A stretch of 64,000 nt of DNA from positions 46,018-110,017 of the forward strand of contig QCNP01000002.1 of assembly GCA_003210095.1 (NCBI GenBank), given 5' to 3'. A model generated the notes under the pieces. The model had not been told where the DNA came from. It did not search any database and worked only from the letters and a program-made list of their open reading frames with translations. This stretch comes from Pelagibacteraceae bacterium AG-426-E17. GTDB taxonomy: Bacteria > Pseudomonadota > Alphaproteobacteria > Pelagibacterales > Pelagibacteraceae. This document shows, one piece after another, positions 31,713 to 41,220 of this stretch; positions within the stretch are counted from its first letter, which is position 1, and each line of letters begins with the position of its first letter. Made by a program: the position numbers and the translations under genes.

Positions 31713-32301
31713 CTTTTTTTGAAACCTCTTTTTTTAAATATTTTGTTCCTTCCCAAGGGCTTGAGTAATCAAAATTTCTATAATTTTGCTCTAATTTTAC
31801 AGGCTCATATACAACTTTTTTTTTTTCCTCGCTATATCTTACCTCTTTATGTCCTGTTAAAGGGAAGTCTTTTCTTAATGGGTATCCAACAAAACCATAA
31901 TCTGTTAGAATTCTTCTCATATCAGGATGATCATTAAATTTAATGCCATACATATCGAAGACTTCTCTTTCCATCCAATTTGCAGATGGGAATATTTTGG
32001 TTATTGAGTTTACAAATTCATTCTCGTTAATATCAAAATATATTTTAATTCGTAAATTATATTCATGACTTAAAAGCAAATATACCATTCTGAATCTATT
32101 TTCTTTACCAATAAAATCGACAGCTGTTATATCAATTAATTGTCTAAATCTACTGAAACTATTAGTTTTTAAAAAAGCCAAAACATCAACAAGTGTATCT
32201 TTGCTAATATTTATATTTAAAATATTATGGTTAATACTTGAAGAATTAATTTTTGTATTTAATTCTGAATTAATTTTCTTTTCTAGATCAATTAAATTCA
32301 T
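31705..32301 (-). CDS. nuoC: NADH-quinone oxidoreductase subunit C
   Basis: 30-kDa subunit of the peripheral arm. The segments [20 protein letters not shown] and [15 protein letters not shown] are the family signature. Length 198, not fused to NuoD. Its ATG overlaps the nuoB stop by one base. Confidence 0.97.
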   Translation of the reverse strand: MNLIDLEKKINSELNTKINSSSINHNILNINISKDTLVDVLAFLKTNSFSRFRQLIDITAVDFIGKENRFRMVYLLLSHEYNLRIKIYFDINENEFVNSITKIFPSANWMEREVFDMYGIKFNDHPDMRRILTDYGFVGYPLRKDFPLTGHKEVRYSEEKKKVVYEPVKLEQNYRNFDYSSPWEGTKYLKKEVSKKDD

Positions 32302-32813
32302 TATCTTTCTAACGAACCTTTGTTTCTAATTTTTTTTTGTAATTGCATTATTCCATATAAAAGTGCTTCAGCAGATGGTGGACAACCTGGAACATAAATA
32401 TCAACAGGAACCACCCGGTCACATCCCCTAACTACAGAATAAGAATAATGATAATATCCTCCTCCATTTGCACAACTACCCATTGATATAACATATCTTG
32501 GTTCTGGCATTTGGTCGTAAACCTTTCTTAAAGCAGGTGCCATTTTATTAGTTAATGTCCCAGCAACAATCATAACATCTGATTGTCTTGGTGAAGCTCT
32601 AGGTGCTGCACCAAATCTCTCTAAATCATATCTAGGCATTGAAGTTTGCATCATTTCTACTGCGCAACATGCCAAACCAAAAGTCATCCAATGTAAAGAT
32701 CCTGCCCTAGCCCAATTAACTAAGTTATCTAAAGATGTTGTAATAAAACCCTTATCAGCAAAATTTTTTGCTAATTCTCTAAATTCTTCTGGTATCTGAT
32801 TTTCATTTTTCAT
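32301..32813 (-). CDS. nuoB: NADH-quinone oxidoreductase subunit B
   Basis: Carries the terminal cluster N2. Ligands are visible as the tandem Cys in [11 protein letters not shown], then [17 protein letters not shown] and [15 protein letters not shown]. Length 170. It lies 10 bases after nuoA. Confidence 0.98.
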   Translation of the reverse strand: MKNENQIPEEFRELAKNFADKGFITTSLDNLVNWARAGSLHWMTFGLACCAVEMMQTSMPRYDLERFGAAPRASPRQSDVMIVAGTLTNKMAPALRKVYDQMPEPRYVISMGSCANGGGYYHYSYSVVRGCDRVVPVDIYVPGCPPSAEALLYGIMQLQKKIRNKGSLER

Positions 32814-32823
32814 ATATTTTAAT

Positions 32824-33198
32824 TCATTCCCAATCTAGTGCACCTTTTTTCCATTCGTATATAAATCCAACTGTAAGTATTGATAAAAAAATCATCATAG
32901 AAACAAAACCAAAAATACCTATATTTCCAAGAGTGATAGCCCAAGGAAACAGAAAAGCTATTTCAAGATCAAAAATTATAAATAATATTGCAACTAGGTA
33001 AAACCTAATATCAAACTCCATCCTGGAATCATTAAAAGGCTCAAAGCCGCATTCGTAAGCAGATAATTTTTCAGGATCTGGATTTTTAGGTGATGCAAGC
33101 AAGTTTAAAACTATAAAGCCTATACTTAATACTAATGATATTCCTAAAAAAATAATTATTGTTAAATAATTGTTTAAAAAATCTATGTACATACTCAT
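32824..33198 (-). CDS. nuoA: NADH-quinone oxidoreductase subunit A
   Basis: Three-helix membrane subunit. The conserved loop [20 protein letters not shown] contains the Cys of the active/deactive switch loop. Length 124. It is the first gene of the 14-gene nuo operon, with a 99-base gap from tRNA-Asp that holds its leader and possibly a promoter. The small 17-base dyad in that gap is listed separately. Confidence 0.97.
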   Translation of the reverse strand: MSMYIDFLNNYLTIIIFLGISLVLSIGFIVLNLLASPKNPDPEKLSAYECGFEPFNDSRMEFDIRFYLVAILFIIFDLEIAFLFPWAITLGNIGIFGFVSMMIFLSILTVGFIYEWKKGALDWE

Positions 33199-33277
33199 TT
33201 ATATATAAGCTTTTTAATTAATTGAAAGTGCAGTTACGTCACGTTTTTCTGGGCTTATTTACTATTTATTTGAGCAA

Positions 33278-33294
33278 TTGATAATAGTTATCAA
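33278..33294. promoter_or_regulatory. Perfect 7-bp dyad upstream of the nuo operon
   Basis: TTGATAA-TAG-TTATCAA is a perfect inverted repeat with a three-base centre. It lies immediately beyond the tRNA-Asp 3' end and about 80 bases before nuoA. It could be an operator, a processing signal or chance in AT-rich DNA. The TTGATA half could also serve as a -35 box. Confidence 0.3.
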
Positions 33295-33297
33295 TAA

Positions 33298-33374
33298 TGG
33301 CGGGAGTGACGGGACTCGAACCCGCGACCTATCGCGTGACAGGCGATCGCTCTAACCAACTGAGCTACACCCCC
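33298..33374 (-). tRNA. tRNA-Asp (GTC)
   Basis: The minus strand folds as a full cloverleaf: acceptor arms GGGGGTG and CACTCCC, D arm with AGCTCAGTTGGTTAGAGC, anticodon GTC in CCTGTCACG, TPsiC arm GGTTCGAGTCC, discriminator G and an encoded CCA. Length 77. It lies 27 bases after tRNA-Val. Confidence 0.96.
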
Positions 33375-33401
33375 TTTTTTTTTAACCTAAGTTTTTTCTT
33401 T

Positions 33402-33477
33402 TGGTGGGCAGTAAAGGACTCGAACCTTTGACCCCCTCGGTGTAAACGAGATGCTCTACCAACTGAGCTAACCGCCC
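33402..33477 (-). tRNA. tRNA-Val (TAC)
   Basis: The minus strand gives acceptor arms GGGCGGT and ACTGCCC, D arm AGCTCAGTTGGTAGAGC, anticodon loop TTTACAC (anticodon TAC), TPsiC arm GGTTCGAGTCC, discriminator A and encoded CCA. Length 76. It lies 50 bases after lon and is probably co-transcribed with tRNA-Asp. Confidence 0.96.
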
Positions 33478-33527
33478 ACAAAAGAAATGTAGTATTACAT
33501 TAGTGTTATTTAAATGTAAATTGTAAA

Positions 33528-35915
33528 TTACTGTATACTTGCAGGCGTTTTTTCACTTTTCTTATTGTCTGAAAGCTTATCAACTTCAACCCATTGTGTC
33601 GGTTTAAGTTCCTTAGTTAAAGCAATTTTTAAAACTTCATCAGCAGTTTCTACAGTTGTAATTTTAATATCGCTAATAACTTTTTTTGGTATATCAATTA
33701 AATCTTTTTTATTGTCTTTTGGTATTAAAACATGCTTTATTCCAGCACGATGTGCTGCAAGTAATTTTTCTTTTAATCCACCTATTTGTAAGACTTGACC
33801 AGTAATTGTAACTTCACCAGTCATTGCTATATCTTTATTAACTGGAATTTTAGCTATTGATGATACAATTGAGGTAACCATTGCTATTCCAGCAGAGGGT
33901 CCATCTTTAGGTGTTGCGCCTTCAGGCACATGTATATGAAAATCTTTTTTTTCAAAAGTTGGTGGAATGATACCAAACTCTAAACATTTAGATCTTACAT
34001 AAGATTTTGCAGCTTTAACAGACTCTTGCATTACGTCACCTAATTTTCCTGTAATTTGCATCCTTCCTTTGCCCGGCATGTTAACTGTTTCTATCTTAAG
34101 TATTTCTCCTCCGAACTCTGTCCAAGCAAGTCCTGTCACAACACCTACCTTGTTTTGATCTTCTAATTCGCCAAATTTAAATTTTCTTACTCCAAGAAAA
34201 TCTGGTAAATTTTCACTATTTACCTCAACTTTTTGAGACTCGTTATTAACAACTTTTTTTACAACTTTTCTTGAGATCTTTGATATCTCTCTTTCTAAAT
34301 TCCTTACACCTGACTCTCTAGTATAATACCTTATCACATCTTTTATAGTACCATCATCCAATTCCATTTCACCTTCTTTAACTCCATTATCTTTAATTTG
34401 TTTTGGTAATAAATATTTATTTGCTATATTAATTTTTTCATCTTCTGTGTACCCAGGTATTCTAATTACTTCCATACGATCTAATAATGGTGGCAGAATA
34501 TTTAATGTATTTGCAGTTGTTACAAATAATACATCAGATAAATCGTAATCTACCTCTAAATAATGATCATTAAAAGAAGTGTTCTGCTCAGGATCAAGTG
34601 CCTCTAGTAACGCAGAAGATGGGTCTCCACGATAATCATTTCCAACTTTATCAATCTCATCTAATAAAAAAAGTGGATTTTTAGTTCCAGCTTTTTTCAT
34701 CATTTGTATAATTTTACCAGGTAACGAACCAATATAAGTTCTTCTATGACCTCTTATTTCCGCTTCATCTCTAACGCCACCCAACGACATTCTAACAAAT
34801 TGTCGATTTGTGGCTTTGGCAATTGATTTACCTAAAGATGTTTTGCCAACTCCTGGTGGTCCAACTAAACATAAAATTGGACCTTTGATTTTATTCATTC
34901 TTTTTTGAACAGCTAAAAATTCAATAATTCTCTCTTTAACTTTTTCTAGACCGAAATGATCTTCATCTAAGATTTTTAGAGCTTTATTTAAATCAATGTC
35001 AACTTTATCTTTTTTAAACCAGGGAATATCTATCATCCAATCCAGATAGTTTCTTACAACTGTTGCTTCTGCAGACATTGGACTCATATTTTTTAGTTTC
35101 TTTAATTCTGACATACATTTCTTTTCTACTTCTTTTGGCATTTTAGCTTTCAAAATTGATTTATTTAAATTTGAAGTTTCATCTTTTCCGTCTTCAATTT
35201 CACCAAGTTCTTTTTGGATTGCTTTAAGCTGCTCGTTTAAATAGTATTCTCTTTGAGTCTTTTCCATTTGAGTTTTAACTCTTCCTCTAATTCTTTTTTC
35301 AACACCAATAATGCTTGTTTCATTTTCCATTATTTTGTTAATTAAATTAATCCTTTTTTTTACATCTAAAGTTTCAAAAACTTGTTGTTTTTCAGATATG
35401 CTGGTGTTCAAGTGTGAAGCAATGTTATCAGCTATTTTAGATGGATCTTTTAACAATTTAATATTATTTATAGTTTCATTAGAAATTTTTTTATTTATTG
35501 ATGTAAGTCTCTCTAATTTTTTAATCGAGGTTAATGCCAGTGGCATTAAATCCTCTGTTTTTTCATCTAAATCATTTATTTTTTCATAACTGCATAAAAT
35601 AAAATTTTTTTTATCGTCAAATTCGTTTATTTTAACTCTTGAGATACCTTCAACCAATACTTTAACCGTACCATCAGGTAATTTTAAAAGTTGAAGTATA
35701 TTGCTTTCACAACCATAAGAAAAAACATCGTTTTTTTTAGGATCATCTACTTCAGAATTTTTTTGAGTAACTAAGATAATTTTTTTATCTTTTTTCATTA
35801 CCTCATTCAGAGCGGTTATTGATTTGTCTCTTCCAACAAACAATGGAATTACCATGCTTGGAAATACTACTATATCTCTTAGTGGCAACAATGCAGAATT
35901 AAATTTTACTTCCAT
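33528..35915 (-). CDS. lon: ATP-dependent protease Lon
   Basis: Cytoplasmic AAA+ serine protease degrading misfolded and regulatory proteins. It has an N-terminal substrate domain starting LLPLRDIVVFPSMVIPLFVG, Walker A GPPGVGKTSLGKS near residue 355, Walker B FLLDEIDKVG, and the C-terminal protease domain with the catalytic Ser in PKDGPSAGIAMV and the Lys in later TITGQVLQIGGLKEKLLAA. Length 795. It ends a tig-clpP-clpX-lon series, the standard protein quality-control cluster. Confidence 0.97.
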   Translation of the reverse strand: MEVKFNSALLPLRDIVVFPSMVIPLFVGRDKSITALNEVMKKDKKIILVTQKNSEVDDPKKNDVFSYGCESNILQLLKLPDGTVKVLVEGISRVKINEFDDKKNFILCSYEKINDLDEKTEDLMPLALTSIKKLERLTSINKKISNETINNIKLLKDPSKIADNIASHLNTSISEKQQVFETLDVKKRINLINKIMENETSIIGVEKRIRGRVKTQMEKTQREYYLNEQLKAIQKELGEIEDGKDETSNLNKSILKAKMPKEVEKKCMSELKKLKNMSPMSAEATVVRNYLDWMIDIPWFKKDKVDIDLNKALKILDEDHFGLEKVKERIIEFLAVQKRMNKIKGPILCLVGPPGVGKTSLGKSIAKATNRQFVRMSLGGVRDEAEIRGHRRTYIGSLPGKIIQMMKKAGTKNPLFLLDEIDKVGNDYRGDPSSALLEALDPEQNTSFNDHYLEVDYDLSDVLFVTTANTLNILPPLLDRMEVIRIPGYTEDEKINIANKYLLPKQIKDNGVKEGEMELDDGTIKDVIRYYTRESGVRNLEREISKISRKVVKKVVNNESQKVEVNSENLPDFLGVRKFKFGELEDQNKVGVVTGLAWTEFGGEILKIETVNMPGKGRMQITGKLGDVMQESVKAAKSYVRSKCLEFGIIPPTFEKKDFHIHVPEGATPKDGPSAGIAMVTSIVSSIAKIPVNKDIAMTGEVTITGQVLQIGGLKEKLLAAHRAGIKHVLIPKDNKKDLIDIPKKVISDIKITTVETADEVLKIALTKELKPTQWVEVDKLSDNKKSEKTPASIQ

Positions 35916-35920
35916 ACATT

Positions 35921-35950
35921 AGTATATGGATATTAAAGGCAATATTGCAA
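35921..35950 (-). promoter_or_regulatory. Putative lon promoter with near-leaderless start
   Basis: Minus-strand TTGCAA (35945-35950) and TATACT (35921-35926) are 18 bases apart. The -10 box ends only five bases before the lon ATG, so initiation at the usual distance would fall at or near the start codon. A longer transcript from clpX is also possible. No heat-shock (RpoH-type) box was clear. Confidence 0.42.
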
Positions 35951-35979
35951 TAGTTTTTTGTGGTTTATTAAGCGCAATA

Positions 35980-37245
35980 TTACGCAGCAGACGTCTTTGA
36001 TTTTTCTTTATCTTTATTATTTTTGGAATGAACTACAATGGGTTGAGACTCACCTTTTACAGATCCAATATCAACTATGACTTCACTTACATTTTCCATG
36101 CTTGGTAATTCAAACATTGTTTTTAATAGAACACTTTCAAGAATCGATCTTAATCCTCTAGCTCCAGTTTTTTTGTTTATTGCTTTTAAAGCAACTTCTT
36201 TTATAGCATTATCCTTGAATGTTAATTTTGTGCCTTCTAGTTTAAATAATTCTTGGTACTGCTTTATTAATGAATTTTTTGGCTCTTGAAGAATTTTAAT
36301 TAAAGATTTCTCATCTAAATCATCCAAAGTTGCTGTGATTGGAAGTCTTCCAATAAATTCTGGAATTAATCCGTACTTTAATAAATCCTCTGGCTCTAAA
36401 TTTTTTATCCATTCACCAACTTTTTTTTCGTCAATAGATTTAACTTTAGCACCAAAGCCAATTGACGATCCCTTATCTCTCTGAGATATGATTTTATCAA
36501 GACCTGCAAATGCTCCTCCACAAATAAACAGTATATTTGTTGTATCTACTTGAAGAAATTCTTGCTGTGGATGTTTTCTACCACCTTGCGGGGGCACACT
36601 AGCAATCGTACCTTCCATTATTTTTAATAGAGCTTGCTGTACTCCCTCACCAGAGACATCTCTAGTAATAGAAGGATTCTCAGATTTTCTACTAATTTTA
36701 TCTACTTCATCAATGTAGACTATTCCTCTTTGTGCTTTTTCAACATTATAATCTGCTGCTTGTAAAAGTTTTAAAATAATATTTTCTACGTCTTCACCTA
36801 CATAACCAGCTTCTGTTAAAGTTGTTGCGTCTGCCATAGTAAATGGTACATCTAAAATTCTCGCTAAAGTTTGAGCCAATAAAGTTTTACCGCATCCCGT
36901 TGGACCGATCAAAAGTATATTTGATTTCGCTAATTCTACGTTTTTACTAGTTTTGCTTTCGTAATTTAATCTTTTGTAGTGATTGTGAACTGCTACAGAC
37001 AAAACTTTTTTTGCTAAACTCTGTCCGATTACATAATCGTCTAAAACTGAACAAATTTGCTTTGGTGATGGCAATCCGTCTTGATGTTTAACAAATGTAT
37101 CTTTGTTTTCTTCCTTGATTATGTCCATACAAAGCTCAACACATTCATCACAAATAAATACAGTTGGACCAGCAATTAATTTTCTTACTTCATGTTGGCT
37201 TTTGCCACAGAAAGAACAGTACAAAATATTTTTATTATTACTCAT
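35980..37245 (-). CDS. clpX: ClpXP protease ATP-binding subunit ClpX
   Basis: AAA+ unfoldase that feeds ClpP. The N-terminal zinc domain reads [18 protein letters not shown] and CDECVELC. Walker A is [13 protein letters not shown], the IGF-type loop that contacts ClpP reads SSIGFGAKV, and the sensor and C-terminal domains are complete. Length 421. Upstream (37246-37337) a TATAAT sequence lies on the minus strand at 37277-37282, but no convincing -35 accompanies it. Confidence 0.97.
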   Translation of the reverse strand: MSNNKNILYCSFCGKSQHEVRKLIAGPTVFICDECVELCMDIIKEENKDTFVKHQDGLPSPKQICSVLDDYVIGQSLAKKVLSVAVHNHYKRLNYESKTSKNVELAKSNILLIGPTGCGKTLLAQTLARILDVPFTMADATTLTEAGYVGEDVENIILKLLQAADYNVEKAQRGIVYIDEVDKISRKSENPSITRDVSGEGVQQALLKIMEGTIASVPPQGGRKHPQQEFLQVDTTNILFICGGAFAGLDKIISQRDKGSSIGFGAKVKSIDEKKVGEWIKNLEPEDLLKYGLIPEFIGRLPITATLDDLDEKSLIKILQEPKNSLIKQYQELFKLEGTKLTFKDNAIKEVALKAINKKTGARGLRSILESVLLKTMFELPSMENVSEVIVDIGSVKGESQPIVVHSKNNKDKEKSKTSAA

Positions 37246-37337
37246 AATTTATAAAACGAATCAATTAAATTATTCTATTATATAATGAGTCTATGTATCA
37301 AGTTTTGAATTTAATTCTGTCTAGATATAGTGGAAAA

Positions 37338-37949
37338 CTACTTTCTTTTTTCTACCACTTGATCAATTAAGCCAAAATCTCTAGCATTATCTGGTGTCAT
37401 AAAATTATCTCTCTCTAATGCCTCTTTTATTTCGTCCACATTCTTTCCAGTATGTTTTGAATAAATTTCGTTTAATCTTTTTTTTAATGATAAAACCTCA
37501 TTTGCATGTATTTCAATATCAGTTGCTTGACCTTGAAAACCTGCTGAAGGTTGATGAACCATTATTCTAGAATTTGGTAAAGAAAATCTTTTACCTTTTT
37601 GTCCAGCAGCTAACAGAAAAGATCCCATTGATGCTGCTTGCCCGATACATAATGTTGAGACCTCTGGTTTAATATATTGCATTGTATCATATATACCAAG
37701 GCCAGCAGTTACTAAGCCACCTGGACTATTAATATATAAAAAAATTTCTTTTTTTGGATTCTCAGATTCTAAAAATAGAAGTTGCGCAGTTATTAAAGAA
37801 GCGACATTATCATTTATTGGCCCAACCAAAAAAACAATTCGTTCTTTGAGAAGCCTTGAATAGATATCATAAGCTCTCTCTCCCCTTGATGATTGTTCTA
37901 CTACCATCGGTATTAAATTATTCATATGTTCTGGTATTTTAAAGCTCAT
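37338..37949 (-). CDS. clpP: ATP-dependent Clp protease proteolytic subunit ClpP
   Basis: Serine protease that forms the tetradecameric chamber. INSPGG leads to the catalytic Ser in [14 protein letters not shown], the catalytic His is in [20 protein letters not shown], and the catalytic Asp is in the later RDNFMTPD region. Length 203. It lies 32 bases after tig and before clpX. Confidence 0.97.
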   Translation of the reverse strand: MSFKIPEHMNNLIPMVVEQSSRGERAYDIYSRLLKERIVFLVGPINDNVASLITAQLLFLESENPKKEIFLYINSPGGLVTAGLGIYDTMQYIKPEVSTLCIGQAASMGSFLLAAGQKGKRFSLPNSRIMVHQPSAGFQGQATDIEIHANEVLSLKKRLNEIYSKHTGKNVDEIKEALERDNFMTPDNARDFGLIDQVVEKRK

Positions 37950-37981
37950 AATATCGAATCAATCACTTATACAACTTGTAA

Positions 37982-39397
37982 TTACTTTTTGCTAACTTTT
38001 TTTGTTTTTTTCTTAATTTGGGCTTTATTCTCTTTTTTTTTAGTCTTGATATTATCTTTGAGCACAGATGAAGCTTTCATAATTTTCTTTTGTTCTTCTA
38101 TATTTTTTTTGTTTTCAGCTTTAATAATTTTTTCTGCTTCTTTTTTATCTAAAATTTTCTTATTTGATTTTGCTTTTGACTTGATAAAATTAATTATTTT
38201 TTCTTCATAAAGTGTTCCTCTAAGACTTGCTGAAGCTGAAGGGTTTTTTTTATAATAATCCATAATAATTTTTTCTTGGCCTGGCATCATGCTTAGTTGT
38301 TTTTGTATTTCTGATTGAATTTCTTCAGGATCTACCTTAATTTTATTTTTTTCTCCAATTTCATTTAAAACTAAACCAAGTTTAATTCTTTTTGAGGCAT
38401 TTTTTTCTAAATTAGTTTTATTTTTTTTTAAATCATCCTCAGTTTGACCTTGACCTAATAATTTAACTTCCTCATCTATTAGTGTTTGAGGTAGATCCCC
38501 AACTTTAATTTGCTCTAACCCTTTTAGGATTTGATTTTTTGATATCAAGTTTAAAGAATTTTTAAACTCTTCATTTATTTGCTTTGATATAATTTTTTTT
38601 AAATCATTTAAATCTTTAGCACCAAGGGTTTTTGCAAATTCGTCATTTACTTCAACCTCTTTTGGTTTTTTAACAAAATTTATTTTACAGATAAAAACTC
38701 CTTTTTTCCCAATTAACTCTTTTTTTGGAAAGTTTTCAGGTAAGGTCACCTCTACTTTTATTTCATCACCTTTTTTGGATTTAATTAGTTGTTTATCAAA
38801 ACCTTTAATAAACAAATCTTTTCCAATTTCTAATTGCGTATTTTTTCCTTCATTACCTTCAAATTGATTTCCATCTACTGTAGCCTTATAGTCAAATGAA
38901 ATAAGATCTCCCTCATTTGCCACTTTTGCTGGATCAACTTCAATGAAATTTTTTTGACTTTTGGCTATTTCCTTAATTCTGTTATTTGTCTCTGACTCGT
39001 TGATTTTTATCTCATACTCATCATACTTGATTTTATCAAGTGACTCTAATTTAACTTCAGGAAACTCTGTAACACTTATAGTATATTCTAAATCTTTTCC
39101 CTCACCAAATGTTTTAAGATCTATTTTTGGCTGTAGTGCAGGTTTTATTTTTTTGTCATTTATAGCTTTTGTTGAGCTTTCTTTTAAAATTTTATCTATC
39201 ACCTCTCCATAAACTGCTTTCCCAAATTGTTTTTTAATTATTTCGGTGGGAACTTTGCCAGGTCTAAATCCTTTGAGGACAACATCTTTTTTAATTTGCT
39301 CGTATCTTTGTTCTAGTTCTTTATTGATGGTAGTTTTATCAATTAAAACTTTTAAATTTTTTACTAAATTTTTTTTATTTTCTACTGTTACTTTCAT
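37982..39397 (-). CDS. tig: Trigger factor
   Basis: Ribosome-associated chaperone and prolyl isomerase. The ribosome-binding signature GFRPGKVPTEIIKKQFG lies near residue 45, an FKBP-type domain (about 150-240) follows, and then the helical substrate-binding C domain. Length 471, with a Lys-rich tail of about 60 residues after the conserved domain. The ATG is only seven bases from the encoded CCA end of tRNA-Leu, so the mRNA probably starts by tRNA processing. Confidence 0.96.
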   Translation of the reverse strand: MKVTVENKKNLVKNLKVLIDKTTINKELEQRYEQIKKDVVLKGFRPGKVPTEIIKKQFGKAVYGEVIDKILKESSTKAINDKKIKPALQPKIDLKTFGEGKDLEYTISVTEFPEVKLESLDKIKYDEYEIKINESETNNRIKEIAKSQKNFIEVDPAKVANEGDLISFDYKATVDGNQFEGNEGKNTQLEIGKDLFIKGFDKQLIKSKKGDEIKVEVTLPENFPKKELIGKKGVFICKINFVKKPKEVEVNDEFAKTLGAKDLNDLKKIISKQINEEFKNSLNLISKNQILKGLEQIKVGDLPQTLIDEEVKLLGQGQTEDDLKKNKTNLEKNASKRIKLGLVLNEIGEKNKIKVDPEEIQSEIQKQLSMMPGQEKIIMDYYKKNPSASASLRGTLYEEKIINFIKSKAKSNKKILDKKEAEKIIKAENKKNIEEQKKIMKASSVLKDNIKTKKKENKAQIKKKTKKVSKK

Positions 39398-39404
39398 AGT
39401 ACTA

Positions 39405-39489
39405 TGGTAGGCGAGAAAGGACTCGAACCTTCACATGTTGCCATATTGGTTCCTAAGACCAACGCGTCTACCAATTCCGCCACTCGCCC
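39405..39489 (-). tRNA. tRNA-Leu (TAG)
   Basis: A class II tRNA with a long variable arm. Acceptor arms are GGGCGAG and CTCGCCT, anticodon loop CTTAGGA (anticodon TAG), TPsiC arm GGTTCGAGTCC, discriminator A and encoded CCA. Length 85. It lies directly upstream of tig on the same strand. Confidence 0.95.
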
Positions 39490-39567
39490 AATTTTTAAAT
39501 GACTTATATATGATAGATTAAAATTGTCCAATTAGAATATTTATGCGATAAATAATGCAGTAAATTT

Positions 39568-39825
39568 ATGATTGTTTCGCCATGTATTAGTATTTGCAAA
39601 ACCGATCCAATTTCTGGATATTGTTATGGTTGTGCTAGAAATTCTGAAGAAAAAATTAAATGGAAAGACAAAAATACTGATGAGGAATGGAAATTAGAGA
39701 ATTTAAAAGAGATAAGATCTAGAATGAAAGGATGGCAACTACAAAGTTTTGAGAAGTCATATAAATTTAAATGTGAAAATGGTATTTCAATAGAAAAAAA
39801 AAGGAAAATTGTATCTAATGTTTAA
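39568..39825 (+). CDS. DUF1289 family cysteine-rich small protein
   Basis: An 85-residue protein whose N terminus reads SPCISICKTDPISGYCYGC, followed by AR and E-K-I-x-W. This C-x(3)-C, then C-x(2)-C pattern is the DUF1289 signature and probably binds a metal. The biochemical role is unknown. It is the first plus-strand gene after the long minus-strand run. A possible promoter is TTGTCC (39524-39529) with GATAAA 17 bases later. It overlaps the next gene by 8 bases. Confidence 0.85.
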   Translation: MIVSPCISICKTDPISGYCYGCARNSEEKIKWKDKNTDEEWKLENLKEIRSRMKGWQLQSFEKSYKFKCENGISIEKKRKIVSNV

Positions 39826-39994
39826 AATAAAGCATGTCGTGATATTGTATATCTTAGGGATAATATTTGGTGCTTTATTTTTAGATATTTGGGGTTCTGA
39901 AACTAGTATTAAAAAAGGACTAATAGCTATGTTTTGGACAGCATTGTTCTTAGTTGCATTAATATTTGTTGAAAAAAATAAAGAGGAAAATTAA
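39818..39994 (+). CDS. Small two-segment membrane protein, unknown function
   Basis: I use the ATG at 39818 (58 aa, MFKIKHVV...); an in-frame TTG three codons upstream is less likely. Two hydrophobic stretches (about residues 6-22 and 33-52) flank a short polar loop with WGSETSIKKG, and a charged tail ends the protein. I do not recognise the family. The start overlaps the DUF1289 gene, which suggests coupling, and the stop overlaps the convergent phosphatase gene. Confidence 0.65.
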   Translation: MFKIKHVVILYILGIIFGALFLDIWGSETSIKKGLIAMFWTALFLVALIFVEKNKEEN

Positions 39995-40542
39995 TCAATC
40001 TGAATTCTATCAATTAATTCATAATCTTTATTTGACACTATAATTTCACCAGAACCGCTACTAACTCCTAATAATTCTAAAATAACGACGTAGTGTGTTA
40101 CCAAAATTAAAATAGAATCTTTATCCCAATTTTTAATAAACTTTTTTAATTTTTCAATTTGTTTTTTTTTATTTTTATAGAACTTCTGATCATAAAAAGA
40201 ATTAAGTGCATCGAAAGTATTATAATTTGTAAATGCATAAAAAGCAGTATCTTTGCATCTGCACCACTCACTTGAAAGAACGTTATCGACTTTAATATTA
40301 TTACTTGTAAAAAAAATTCCAATATTTTTTGATTGACTTATCCCTTCAATACTTAAATTTCTTTGTGTATCACAGTCATCTAAATTTATATTGTGTGGGT
40401 CTCCACTGCCAGGTGCTAGTGAATGCCTTATAAAAATAATTTTATTTCCTTCTTTTATCTGATTAACAATATTTTCATTAGGGTAAACTGGGGTAAAAAA
40501 AATTGATAGAAAAAAAAATATAATTAAATTAATGTATTTCAC
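39991..40542 (-). CDS. Secreted histidine phosphatase superfamily protein
   Basis: The 183-residue protein has a signal peptide (about residues 1-22) and the phosphohistidine motif in IIFIRHSLAPGSGDP, with Arg and His as in branch 1 of the superfamily. SEWCRCKDTA matches the second active-site Arg region, and the later VTHYVVI matches the second catalytic His. It is probably a periplasmic phosphatase; the substrate cannot be told. The start is a GTG, with no other start codon before the signal peptide. Only three bases separate it from the divergent glycosylase gene. Confidence 0.78.
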   Translation of the reverse strand: MKYINLIIFFFLSIFFTPVYPNENIVNQIKEGNKIIFIRHSLAPGSGDPHNINLDDCDTQRNLSIEGISQSKNIGIFFTSNNIKVDNVLSSEWCRCKDTAFYAFTNYNTFDALNSFYDQKFYKNKKKQIEKLKKFIKNWDKDSILILVTHYVVILELLGVSSGSGEIIVSNKDYELIDRIQID

Positions 40543-40545
40543 AAG

Positions 40546-41220
40546 ATGATTAATAATATATCTCAGCTAAATAACAAAATAATAAAATGTAGGTCATGTA
40601 CCCGTTTGATTAATTTTAGAAAAAAAATATTAAAAAAAAAAAGGAAACAGTATATTAATCAACAATATTGGGGAAAACCTATTACAGGTTTTGGTGATAT
40701 AAACGGAGAAATGTTATTTGTTGGTTTAGCTCCGGCTGCTCATGGAGGCACAAGGACTGGAAGAGTTTTTACAGGAGATAAATCCTCAGATTTTTTGTAC
40801 AAATGTTTATTTAAAGCAAATATTTCTAATCAAATTAACTCAGATCATATTAATGATGGTCTAAAACTTAAAAATGCATACATAACAGCTGCTTTGAAAT
40901 GTGTTCCTCCAGAGGACAAACCATTGAAAAAAGAACTAGATAATTGTTCAAATTTTTTTAATAATGAAATTGAGCTACTTAAAAACTTAAAAGTTATTGT
41001 CTGTCTTGGAAAAATTGCATTTGATGCTTGTAAATACTTTTATAAAAAAAAGATAAATCTTGATCAAAAAATTAAGTTTGGTCACGCAAAAATTTATAGC
41101 CTTAAAAATGGTATAAAGTTGGTTGGTTGTTATCATCCTAGTCCTAGGAATGTTAATACAGGCAGAATTAATGAAAATAAAATGGTTCGATTATTCCAAA
41201 AAATCAAAGATTTTAATTAA
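40546..41220 (+). CDS. Uracil-DNA glycosylase, family 5 (UDGb type)
   Basis: DNA repair enzyme that removes deaminated bases. Motif A reads GLAPAAHGGTRTGRVFTGD (residues 60-78), the form typical of family 5 (UDGb), which lacks the polar catalytic Asp or Asn of family 1. Motif B reads CYHPSPRNVNTGR near residue 198. Cys15 and Cys18, together with two Cys near residues 118 and 133, would hold a 4Fe-4S cluster. It overlaps the convergent ybgC gene by 8 bases. Confidence 0.88.
   Translation: MINNISQLNNKIIKCRSCTRLINFRKKILKKKRKQYINQQYWGKPITGFGDINGEMLFVGLAPAAHGGTRTGRVFTGDKSSDFLYKCLFKANISNQINSDHINDGLKLKNAYITAALKCVPPEDKPLKKELDNCSNFFNNEIELLKNLKVIVCLGKIAFDACKYFYKKKINLDQKIKFGHAKIYSLKNGIKLVGCYHPSPRNVNTGRINENKMVRLFQKIKDFN

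Noticed and set aside
33482..33505. Six-base hairpin AATGTA/TACATT downstream of lon as a terminator
   Set aside because: Weak AT-only stem, and the following T-run is broken; transcription probably continues into the tRNA genes.
37277..37305. clpX promoter at a perfect TATAAT
   Set aside because: No acceptable -35 box at 16-18 bases; kept as a remark under clpX.
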